From the NCBI GenBank assembly GCA_963693635.1, contig CAVOBC010000056.1, positions 1 through 17,884 on the forward strand: a DNA stretch of 17,884 nt, read 5' to 3'. Made by a program: the position numbers and the translations under genes. The notes under the pieces are model-generated. The model was not told the origin of the DNA. It saw nothing but the letters and a program-made list of their open reading frames with translations, and did no database searches. Origin of the DNA: CAVOBC01 sp963693635 (GTDB lineage: Bacteria; Pseudomonadota; Gammaproteobacteria; Pseudomonadales; Azotimanducaceae). Below, piece by piece: positions 7,240-13,666 of this stretch (its first letter is position 1; each line of letters opens with the position of its first letter).

Positions 7240-8253
7240 GTGAGTCCAGGAGAAAGGGATCCGGAACGGGAGGCACGCCGCGCAAAGCGCCTTGCGGAAC
7301 GCGCTGCGCAACGCGCAGAGCGCAAGGTTCAGCAAGCACGTCGCGCCGAAGAGCGGGCCGCTCGCCTCGCAGATCGTGCATCGGAGGCACGCGAACGACG
7401 CGTTGAGCGACCCATCGACGAATCGATCGAGGATCTGGTTGAGGAAGTAACCGGTCGCATCAGCGACAAGGCCGAAGAGTGGATCGACTCTCGCGCCGAG
7501 TCGTTGTTCGAAGCGGGGACAAGTAGCAACCGGCGGGTCAAGCGGGCGGCCGAGCGCGCTCGACGGGACGCTGATCGCGCCAAGCGCGCCGTGGAAGAAG
7601 CCTCTGTGTATGCGGCAGTCAAGCATGCTGACGAACTGGATGTGGATGACGATCAGGCGGGTCCGGAGACCGGACGATCGTCCCGTGGGCGCAGACGCAG
7701 GAGAGACCGCAACTGGAGCTGGGCATACGACCTTGAGGCTGAGTTCTTCGGCCGTCGAGGGGGCCGCCGCGGCCGGCGACGCTTCCACGGGCAACTTTAT
7801 CGCGACTCGCGCGGGGCCAAAATTTGCGGCGTTTGCGCTGGGATGGCGGACTATCTGGGAATGGAGCGATGGCAAGTTCGGCTGGTCGCCCTGATCGGGC
7901 TTGGCGTCATTGGCCAGGTGGTTCTGCCCGCCTATTTCATTGCGTACTTTCTGCTGGATGAAAAGCCCAAGTACCGGGAGGTGACTGACAAGTTCCGCGA
8001 GGTCGTCGCTGACGATGGCCACGCCGAGGCAGTCAGGCGTCAGCGCCAAGCAAGTCGTGGCGGGTGGAGCAAGTCCGGGCAGAAAGACCGCCGTCCCCGT
8101 ACACCCAGCGTCAGCAACGGCCAGTCGCTGCGTATTGCGAATGATAAGTTTGCCGACATTGAGGAGCGGCTGAGGTCGATGGAGTCACACGTCACGTCCT
8201 CGCGCTTTGAGCTGCAGCGAGAACTCCGCAAGATCTCGGGCGAGGATGCCTGA
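7240..8253 (+). CDS. pspC: PspC-domain protein with long basic N-terminal coiled-coil extension
   Basis: 337 residues, against roughly 120-150 for typical PspC. The PspC domain is at 185-245: LYRDSRGAKICGVCAGMADYLG, then WQVRLVALIGLG and a membrane segment (about 213-238) ending FLLDEKPK. The C-terminus (297-332, ANDKFADIEERLRSMESHVTS) is the short coiled-coil normally found in PspC. In front lie about 185 extra residues: an Arg/Ala/Glu-rich helix (1-55), a central SIEDLVEEVTGRI segment, a second Arg-rich helix (98-120) and the very basic GRRGGRRGRRR (171-181). The start is GTG 7240 with GAGG at 7229-7232; a TTG at 7192 in frame lies inside a hairpin stem and is less likely. It overlaps the next gene as TGATG. 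PspC senses membrane stress with PspB; the role of the extension is unknown. Confidence 0.88.
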   Translation: MSPGERDPEREARRAKRLAERAAQRAERKVQQARRAEERAARLADRASEARERRVERPIDESIEDLVEEVTGRISDKAEEWIDSRAESLFEAGTSSNRRVKRAAERARRDADRAKRAVEEASVYAAVKHADELDVDDDQAGPETGRSSRGRRRRRDRNWSWAYDLEAEFFGRRGGRRGRRRFHGQLYRDSRGAKICGVCAGMADYLGMERWQVRLVALIGLGVIGQVVLPAYFIAYFLLDEKPKYREVTDKFREVVADDGHAEAVRRQRQASRGGWSKSGQKDRRPRTPSVSNGQSLRIANDKFADIEERLRSMESHVTSSRFELQRELRKISGEDA

Positions 8254-8918
8254 TGGCTACAGAAGAGCGGAACATCAAGGGCGTGGACGAAGTGCGTTTC
8301 ATAGGGCCTGGCGATCTGCACGTCGCGCAGGGCGACCACGAATTGCTGACCGTTCATGCGCCCGGGTACCTGATCGATCACATTCAGTCTGAGGTCGTCG
8401 ACGGTTGCTTGCATCTCGGCTATCGCAATCGTGCGGTGCCACTCCTGCAGGCCCAGCGCGAGACCTTCAGGTTCACGCTGCAGTTGCGCGACTTTCACGG
8501 CATAACGGTGTGTGGTTCGGGCGAGGTCACGGCGCCTGACCTCGACAACGATTATCTGCGCGTAACAATCGACGGCTCGGGCAACGTACGGCTTTCCAAT
8601 CTCACGGCCGATCGTTTGGAAACCGTCATCACAGGCTGCGGCAGCGTTTTTGTCGCCGGTGATGTCGAGGAGCAGGACTTAACGGTTGCGGGTAGCGGTG
8701 CGTATGACTCAACCGGGCTGATCGGTGATTTCGGTCGGGTCAAGTTGACGGGCTCCGGGCGAGCGAACGTCGCCGTGAGCGACGATCTTGATGTGCTCAT
8801 CACCGGTAGCGGCGTGGTCAATTATGCCGGCAGCCCGACCGTGACGAAACAGATCTACGGATCCGGCAAATTGGGACGGATCCGGTCGCGAGTGCCTGAG
8901 TCAAGAGACGTGAGGTGA
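8253..8918 (+). CDS. DUF2807 / 'Toastrack' (head-GIN) domain protein in the psp operon
   Basis: 221 residues made of repeated beta-strand units with the signature G(S/C)G: CGSGEV, DGSGNV, TGCGSV, AGSGAY, TGSGRA, TGSGVV and YGSGKL, spaced about 19-22 residues apart. This is the DUF2807 beta-helix-like fold called Toastrack, which is known to accompany PspC in other bacteria. Unlike most DUF2807 proteins it has no signal peptide or lipobox: the N-terminus MATEERNIKGVDEV is soluble. It overlaps pspC by one base (TGATG), with GAGGA at 8242-8246, so the two are translationally coupled and probably made in matched amounts. A role as a cytoplasmic-side partner of PspC is inferred from position only. 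Confidence 0.85.
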   Translation: MATEERNIKGVDEVRFIGPGDLHVAQGDHELLTVHAPGYLIDHIQSEVVDGCLHLGYRNRAVPLLQAQRETFRFTLQLRDFHGITVCGSGEVTAPDLDNDYLRVTIDGSGNVRLSNLTADRLETVITGCGSVFVAGDVEEQDLTVAGSGAYDSTGLIGDFGRVKLTGSGRANVAVSDDLDVLITGSGVVNYAGSPTVTKQIYGSGKLGRIRSRVPESRDVR

Positions 8919-8928
8919 CGAGATGCCG

Positions 8929-8942
8929 AAGGTCCGGACCTT
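8929..8942. repeat. 14-bp perfect palindrome
   Basis: AAGGTCCGGACCTT reads the same on both strands. It lies 11 bases after the Toastrack stop and 70 bases before the last psp-locus gene. It could be an operator or a cruciform or hairpin seed. No promoter elements stand out near it. Confidence 0.6.
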
Positions 8943-9011
8943 GCCGTCAATCAGCCACAGGAACCTGACATCCGCCGCGAGTGCGGCCATCAAGTAAAAA
9001 GGAGTGTGCCC

Positions 9012-9263
9012 ATGAGTGCATGGCCCGTAATCGGGACCGTACTGGTCATCTACATTTTGATTGACGGTGTGGTCAGGATCATCAGAGCGTCGAAGGGAGC
9101 AAGCAGCGGCAAAGCGTCCGCCGCGCGCCTCGATGACCTTGAGAACGACCAGGCGGCGCTTGAGCAATCGCTCGTTGACGTGAGGGAACGCATTGAGGTT
9201 CTGGAGAAGATCGTCACTGACCAGCGCTACGATCTGGGTTCCGAGATAGACAAACTGGCGTGA
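9012..9263 (+). CDS. Small PspB-like membrane protein with cytoplasmic coiled-coil
   Basis: 83 residues with the same plan as PspB: an N-terminal membrane helix (about 4-25, WPVIGTVLVIYILIDGVVRII), a basic turn, a Ser/Ala linker, then a coiled-coil (40-70: LDDLENDQAALEQSLVDVRERIEVLEKIV) and the ending TDQRYDLGSEIDKLA. I start at ATG 9012 because GGAG (9001-9004) is 7 bases upstream; GTG 9006 in the same frame is too close to it. It is the last gene of the psp locus and stands 93 bases behind the Toastrack gene. It is probably a PspB paralogue or functional analogue of PspD/PspB, able to pair with the coiled-coils of PspB, PspC or PspA. Its precise family name is uncertain. Confidence 0.75.
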   Translation: MSAWPVIGTVLVIYILIDGVVRIIRASKGASSGKASAARLDDLENDQAALEQSLVDVRERIEVLEKIVTDQRYDLGSEIDKLA

Positions 9264-9278
9264 TCGCGCTTCAGTCTC

Positions 9279-9821
9279 TTAGTAGTCGACGGTGTCGGCA
9301 TCGATCGCGTCGGGGAAGTCGGAGTCAACCCGACTCCCAAAGCGAAATTGCCGGAAAGAAGAGCTGACTTCGTTGGCACCCGATTCCTGAAACCTGTTGC
9401 CGGTATAGACGGCGAGGCTGTCCCGCCAGAAGGGCAGCGCAATCTTGTTTGCGGCCATTACGCGCAATTCCCAGTTCCCCGGAAAGAGATCGAACAGTGA
9501 AAAGGCTGCATTGCGGCCGACCCCGCCGTGGCGAAACCGTCTGAGGACGAAGAACTCAAGGAGATTCATGCCGCCCTCGCCCGTTGCGGGATCCACGTCG
9601 CGCTGGATCAGCGCAAAGCCTGCGAGCACGTTGTCCTCGCGGATGAGGAACGGGTACCGTCGACCGTCTTCCCAGAAGTGATCGAGATAGGGATAACGAT
9701 AGTGGCCTTCGGCATCCGGCTCTATCGGCGCGAACTCGGAAAGGTCGTGCAGGTAGTACTGCATCAGGTTCTCAAGCACGCTCGCCTCACCCTTCTTGGC
9801 CGATCTGACAGCCGTTGTCAT
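9279..9821 (-). CDS. GNAT-family N-acetyltransferase
   Basis: 180 residues. The acetyl-CoA pyrophosphate-binding motif A is visible as FFVLRRFRHGGVGRNAAFSLFDLFPG, preceded by the beta-strand AGFALIQRD and followed by WELRVMAANKIALPFWRDSL, the usual motif B. It resembles the group of 'predicted acetyltransferases' whose substrates are small amines or unknown. Its ATG overlaps the stop of the upstream phosphodiesterase gene as ATGA, so the two are co-translated. It converges with the end of the psp operon, with only 15 bases between the stops and no room for a separate terminator. The Tyr/Asp-rich tail (DSDFPDAIDADTVDY) is not part of the fold. Substrate unknown. Confidence 0.85.
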   Translation of the reverse strand: MTTAVRSAKKGEASVLENLMQYYLHDLSEFAPIEPDAEGHYRYPYLDHFWEDGRRYPFLIREDNVLAGFALIQRDVDPATGEGGMNLLEFFVLRRFRHGGVGRNAAFSLFDLFPGNWELRVMAANKIALPFWRDSLAVYTGNRFQESGANEVSSSFRQFRFGSRVDSDFPDAIDADTVDY

Positions 9822-10516
9822 ACCTTTAGCTGCTCGATCAGTGCAAGGGCGCGGTCAGGAAAGTTGGTGAAGATGCCGCTGAAGCCGATATCAACCATCT
9901 GCTGCATCTCGTTAACGTCGTCAACGGTGTACACCAGCGTGTGATAACCAGCCGTTGTGCTTGCGGAGGCGACATCTGGGGTGACGCTTCGGCGGGAAAA
10001 ATTGACTGACCAGGGTGCGAGCGCCCTTGCGCGGGGGAGCCAGTCCGAAACATCGCGACCAAATAGCACTCCACGACGCAGACCGCTTGCAACCGCCCCC
10101 AACTGTTCATGGTCGAACGAGGAGATCAGAAACTCCTCGCTGCTCCAGCCGGCTGCTGTCAGGTCCCTAAGGAGTTGATTGACGGGAGTAACGGTCGCGG
10201 GGCCCTTCAGCTCGATGTTGATAGCGGCGCGATGATCAACGAGTTCGATGACATCGGTCAGCGTGGGTACGGGCTCGCCATCACCGGCGTCAAGGGTCCG
10301 GATGTTGGCGAGCGTTGATCCCATAACGGGGCCGTGGCCGTTGGTCGTGCGGTCAAGCGTGTCGTCGTGAATGACGATCAACTCGCCTTCAACCGCGTAG
10401 ACGTCGAGCTCGAGCCAGTCGCAGCCGAGTTCAAGCGCGTACTCGAATGCGGCAAGTGTGTTCTCGGGGCGGTGACCGCTCGCTCCACGGTGCGCGATAC
10501 AGAGGAAGTCGTCCAT
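9818..10516 (-). CDS. Glycerophosphodiester phosphodiesterase
   Basis: 232 residues of the GDPD TIM-barrel family, which hydrolyses glycerophosphodiesters to glycerol-3-phosphate and an alcohol. The catalytic and metal residues are all visible: HRG (9-11), PENT (E18), LELDVY (E36, D38), VIHDDTLDRTTNG (H50) and IELKG. No signal peptide is present, so it is of the cytoplasmic UgpQ type rather than the periplasmic GlpQ type. The frame is open for 36 more codons upstream, but those residues have no family character. ATG 10516 gives MDDFLCIAHRG, the normal family start. It runs divergently from dnaX with an 86-bp gap and is coupled by ATGA to the acetyltransferase gene. Confidence 0.93.
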   Translation of the reverse strand: MDDFLCIAHRGASGHRPENTLAAFEYALELGCDWLELDVYAVEGELIVIHDDTLDRTTNGHGPVMGSTLANIRTLDAGDGEPVPTLTDVIELVDHRAAINIELKGPATVTPVNQLLRDLTAAGWSSEEFLISSFDHEQLGAVASGLRRGVLFGRDVSDWLPRARALAPWSVNFSRRSVTPDVASASTTAGYHTLVYTVDDVNEMQQMVDIGFSGIFTNFPDRALALIEQLKV

Positions 10517-10590
10517 TGGCCGACTGTAACAAAACCCGCGAGTTTGGCGAAGTTGGAAAGCTAATTGTGCTGGCCGGGTTTGTGGTGCGT

Positions 10591-10596
10591 TACAAT
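10591..10596 (+). promoter_or_regulatory. Possible -10 element for dnaX
   Basis: TACAAT is 5 of 6 to the sigma-70 -10 consensus and ends 6 bases before the dnaX ATG at 10603. TTGTGC at 10565-10570 is a possible -35 but the 20-base spacing is too long. If used, the transcript would begin at or next to the ATG, making a leaderless mRNA; dnaX has no clear Shine-Dalgarno. Confidence 0.3.
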
Positions 10597-10602
10597 GCGT
10601 GG

Positions 10603-12741
10603 ATGAGTTATCAGGTCCTTGCAAGAAAATACCGGCCTCGCCTGTTCAGCGAGATGGTCGGGCAGGAGCACGTGCTTCGTGCCTTGATTAACGCCCTGGA
10701 TCAAGACCGGCTTCACCACGCTTATCTCTTTACGGGAACGCGGGGCGTCGGCAAAACGACGATAGCGCGCATCCTCGCAAAATGTCTCAATTGTGAGAGC
10801 GGCGTCAGCTCAACCCCTTGTGGTGAGTGTTCCAGCTGCCTCGAAGTCGCAGAAGGTCGAAGCGTTGACCTGATCGAAGTGGATGCGGCCTCGCGCACCC
10901 GCGTCGAAGATACGCGCGAGTTGCTCGATAACGTTCAATACATGCCGAGCAAGTCGCGGTTTAAGGTCTACCTGATCGACGAAGTGCATATGCTGTCGAA
11001 TCACAGCTTCAATGCGCTCCTCAAGACGCTGGAGGAGCCACCGCCCCACGTCAAGTTTCTGCTCGCCACCACAGATCCGAAGAAGCTGCCGGTCACCGTG
11101 CTGTCTCGTTGTCTTCAGTTCAACCTTTCCATGATGTCACCGGAGCGAATCGTCGATTATTTGCGAGTCGTACTCGCGGCCGAAGCGGTCGAGGCGGACG
11201 ACCCAGCGCTGTGGCTGCTTGGCCGTGCGGCGGACGGCAGTATGCGTGACGCGCTCAGTCTCACGGATCAGGCGATTGCCTACGGGCAAAACGCGCTGCG
11301 CGAGGCCGAGGTCAAAGACATGCTGGGCACGCTGGATCGCGCGGAGGTTTATGGGCTGCTGGGCGCAGTCGCGGACAACGATCCGTCCACGTTGCTTGCA
11401 AAGGTGCGGGCGTTGGCCGAATTCGCGCCTGACTACGAGGCGCTCCTGCGGGAAGTTCTGTCGGTTCTGCATCAGATCAGTGTGGCGCAAATGGTCCCCG
11501 GCGCCGTTGACAATAGCCAGGGCGATCAGGATCAGGTGCTTGTTTTTGCGGAACGGCTGACGCCTGAGGACGTCCAGCTTTACTATCAAATTGGTGTTAA
11601 TGGTCAACGGGACCTTCCCTTTTCGCCGGATCTTCGCGGCGGCTTTGAGATGACCATGTTGCGCATGCTCGCGTTCCGGGTTGCCGGCATTGTTCGCGAT
11701 CCGGGCGACCCGCCGCGCGGCCCTTCTGGTCGTGAATCACCGGGCCCTAAAACATCGGGTTCTGAAGCATCGAGTCCTGAAGCATCGAGTCCTGAAGCAG
11801 GGAGCGGCGCGTCTTCGCCTGCGCGCGCGGCACTCGATGCGCTGAAGTCAGCGGCGCAGGCGCCAGGGCCGCGAGGAGGGGAAAGCCCTCGTACACCAAG
11901 CCTTCGTGGACAAGGTCCTCTCCTTGAAAGCAGTGGGAGGGGAACGCCACCCCCGAGGGGTGCGACACGGGGCGATGACGACGTTGATGCGGGCAAGCTT
12001 GACGATGGCAAGGTCGAGACCGGCAAGATCGACCAGCGGAGCGTTGGCACGAGTCCGAACCGGGTAGTTGCTGAGCCCGCTTTCAACGACTACCGCGTAC
12101 ACGATCGCCCTGAAGACCCCAGGGGTGGCCCGTCGGTGCGAGTTGCAACCGGGCCGGAGCGTGGGCATGACGCGATTTCCGAACCAACGTTGATGCCCGT
12201 GACCAGAGACAGCCCGGCGAAGAGTGGCCTGGCGAAGAGTGGTGGGGGCAACCGTCCGGACCGGTCCGGCATTGGTTTGTCCATTGCGAGCGAAGTCGTG
12301 CCAGTCGACCCTGGCATCGCGTCCTCTGTTTCGGCAACGCCGTCGTTCAGCACCGAGCAGTGGTTGACCGACTTTGAAGAACTTCGACTTTCCGGGGTTA
12401 CCAGAACCCTGGCCGCCAATTGCGTTGCCGAGTCTGCCCAATCAAATGGTCTTCAACTCGTCCTTAATCCGAGTCATGCGACCCTGCTGAACGAGGGGCA
12501 TCGGCGCAAGATCCAGGAAGCACTGCGCGTTCTGGTGGGTCGGGACATGACCGTGAAAATCGAGATACGTGAAACACCTACATCGTCGCCGGCAAGCGTA
12601 CGGCGCGAGGCCGACCGACGCGCCCAGGCGTGCGCGGTGCAGGCAATCGAGAGTGATGACCGCATTCGTGCGATCGTCGAGAGTTTTGATGGCAGAGTCA
12701 TAGCCGGTAGCATCGCGCCAAATTTGGGTGGAGGTCGATAA
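10603..12741 (+). CDS. dnaX: DNA polymerase III subunit tau (gamma/tau), clamp loader
   Basis: 712 residues, somewhat longer than E. coli tau. The start MSYQVLARKYRPRLFSEMVGQEHV is diagnostic; the frame is open further upstream but those residues do not belong. Visible are Walker A GTRGVGKT (45-52), the zinc cysteines C64, C73, C76 and C79, Walker B LIDEVHM (125-130) and the SRC box (168-170). The clamp-loader part ends near residue 365. Then comes a Pro/Ser/Gly-rich linker (about 365-585), followed by the tau-specific domain V (about 587-712: STEQWLTDFEELRLSG and so on) that in E. coli binds the polymerase alpha subunit. I find no A-AAA-AAG slippery site, so a shorter gamma by frameshifting is not evident. 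The linker contains a 15-bp tandem repeat and a hairpin-rich block. TAATG overlap with ybaB. Confidence 0.96.
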   Translation: MSYQVLARKYRPRLFSEMVGQEHVLRALINALDQDRLHHAYLFTGTRGVGKTTIARILAKCLNCESGVSSTPCGECSSCLEVAEGRSVDLIEVDAASRTRVEDTRELLDNVQYMPSKSRFKVYLIDEVHMLSNHSFNALLKTLEEPPPHVKFLLATTDPKKLPVTVLSRCLQFNLSMMSPERIVDYLRVVLAAEAVEADDPALWLLGRAADGSMRDALSLTDQAIAYGQNALREAEVKDMLGTLDRAEVYGLLGAVADNDPSTLLAKVRALAEFAPDYEALLREVLSVLHQISVAQMVPGAVDNSQGDQDQVLVFAERLTPEDVQLYYQIGVNGQRDLPFSPDLRGGFEMTMLRMLAFRVAGIVRDPGDPPRGPSGRESPGPKTSGSEASSPEASSPEAGSGASSPARAALDALKSAAQAPGPRGGESPRTPSLRGQGPLLESSGRGTPPPRGATRGDDDVDAGKLDDGKVETGKIDQRSVGTSPNRVVAEPAFNDYRVHDRPEDPRGGPSVRVATGPERGHDAISEPTLMPVTRDSPAKSGLAKSGGGNRPDRSGIGLSIASEVVPVDPGIASSVSATPSFSTEQWLTDFEELRLSGVTRTLAANCVAESAQSNGLQLVLNPSHATLLNEGHRRKIQEALRVLVGRDMTVKIEIRETPTSSPASVRREADRRAQACAVQAIESDDRIRAIVESFDGRVIAGSIAPNLGGGR
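11747..11800 (+). repeat. 15-bp tandem repeat inside the dnaX linker
   Basis: CTGAAGCATCGAGTC occurs exactly at 11762-11776 and 11777-11791. A diverged copy (CTAAAACATCGGGTT) precedes it at 11747 and a partial copy (CTGAAGCAG) follows at 11792. Each unit encodes five residues (S/P-E-A-S-S), so copy-number changes keep the frame. Confidence 0.85.
11876..11962. repeat. Hairpin-rich block inside the dnaX linker
   Basis: Three short inverted repeats lie within 87 bases of coding sequence: GAGGG/CCCTC (11876-11890), CAAGG/CCTTG (11911-11926) and CACCCC/GGGGTG (11948-11962, loop CGA). The encoded residues (ESPRTPSLRGQGPLLESSGR and following) do not resemble normal tau linker. The look is that of an intergenic palindromic repeat captured in frame; copies elsewhere in the genome would prove it. 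Confidence 0.4.
12216..12242 (+). repeat. 12-bp direct repeat with 15-bp period in dnaX
   Basis: GGCGAAGAGTGG occurs at 12216-12227 and 12231-12242, encoding AKSGLAKSG. The 15-base period again preserves the reading frame and matches that of the other duplication in this linker. Confidence 0.75.
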
Positions 12742-13070
12742 TGGCGTTAACGGATGGATTGGGCGGGCTGATGAAGCAAGCCCAGGAAATGCAGGAAAGA
12801 GTGAAGAAGCTTCAGGACGAACTCGCGCGCGCAGAACACACCGGCGCCGCAGGGGGCGGCATGGTTAGGGTCACGATGACCGGCCAGCACGATGTGCGTC
12901 GTGTTGAAATTGATCCGGACCTCATGACCGAAGACAAGGAGTTGCTTGAGGATCTGCTCGCGGCTGCGGTCAACGATGCGGTCCGCAAGGTTGAGCATAG
13001 CCAGAAGGACAAAATGTCTGCGCTCGGCGCTGGTATGCTCCCACCCGGCTTCAAGTTCCCATTCCAGTGA
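12741..13070 (+). CDS. ybaB: YbaB/EbfC-family nucleoid-associated protein
   Basis: 109 residues, the normal length. It shows the family pattern: an N-terminal helix GLGGLMKQAQEMQERVKKLQDELA, then GGGMVRVTMTGQHDVRRVEIDPDL and a C-terminal helix EDLLAAAVNDAVRKVEHSQKDKM. YbaB forms a tweezer-like dimer that binds DNA with little sequence preference and is found between dnaX and recR in very many bacteria, exactly as here. The ATG overlaps the dnaX stop (TAATG), with GGAGG (12730-12734) 6 bases upstream inside dnaX. The stop overlaps the recR start. Its physiological role remains loosely defined in any species. Confidence 0.95.
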   Translation: MALTDGLGGLMKQAQEMQERVKKLQDELARAEHTGAAGGGMVRVTMTGQHDVRRVEIDPDLMTEDKELLEDLLAAAVNDAVRKVEHSQKDKMSALGAGMLPPGFKFPFQ

Positions 13071-13666
13071 CAAGCCCGCTGATAGATGAGCTGACCGATG
13101 CATTCCGCTGCCTGCCTGGCGTCGGGCCCAAGAGCGCAGAACGAATGGTGATGTATTTGCTTGAACGGGATCGTGATGGCGGCCTGCGGCTGGCGGAGCG
13201 GCTTGCATCGGTGATGGCGGATGTCGGCCATTGCAGGGTCTGCCGGGATTTCACCGAGGCCGAAGTCTGCGGCATCTGCGCGAACCCGGCCCGTGATCGA
13301 AGTCTCATCTGTGTGGTCGAGAGCCCGGCTAATGTCCTCGCCATTGAGCAGACCGGGGCCTATCGGGGGCTCTACTTTGTGCTGATGGGACACTTGTCGC
13401 CCATTGATGGCATCGGCCCCGACGACCTGGGCGTCGACCAACTCGTCGCCCGCGCCGCAGACGATGAGGTCCGGGAGGTACTGTTGGCGGTGAATCCGAC
13501 CGTGGAGGGCGAGGCAACTGCGCACTACATCACGGAATCGATGAAAGCGCTTTCGGTCAGATTGAGCCGCCTGGCGCAGGGCATCCCGCTGGGCGGAGAC
13601 CTTGAGTACGTGGACGGCGGTACCTTGCTGCAGGCCATTGTCGGGCGCCGGCAGGTCAGTTCATGA
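13067..13666 (+). CDS. recR: Recombination mediator RecR
   Basis: 199 residues, full length. Visible are the helix-hairpin-helix (LPGVGPKSAERM, 16-27), the four-cysteine zinc finger (C56, C59, C68, C71), the Toprim domain (from about 80, SLICVVESPANVLAIEQTG) and the C-terminal segment SRLAQGIPLGGDLEYVDGGTL with the Walker-B-like end. RecR with RecO (or RecF) loads RecA onto SSB-covered single-stranded DNA during gap repair. The start is GTG, overlapping the ybaB stop (GTGA), with no good Shine-Dalgarno, so its translation probably depends on ybaB. The stop overlaps rnd by 4 bases. Confidence 0.97.
   Translation: MTSPLIDELTDAFRCLPGVGPKSAERMVMYLLERDRDGGLRLAERLASVMADVGHCRVCRDFTEAEVCGICANPARDRSLICVVESPANVLAIEQTGAYRGLYFVLMGHLSPIDGIGPDDLGVDQLVARAADDEVREVLLAVNPTVEGEATAHYITESMKALSVRLSRLAQGIPLGGDLEYVDGGTLLQAIVGRRQVSS

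Noticed and set aside
6946..8049. Minus-strand open frame of 367 codons opposite pspB-pspC
   Set aside because: Spans a gene boundary and its residues have no recognisable pattern, whereas the plus strand carries clear PspB and PspC motifs.
11604..12086. Minus-strand open frame opposite the dnaX linker
   Set aside because: Low-complexity Pro/Ser/Arg shadow of the repetitive linker, no start signals.
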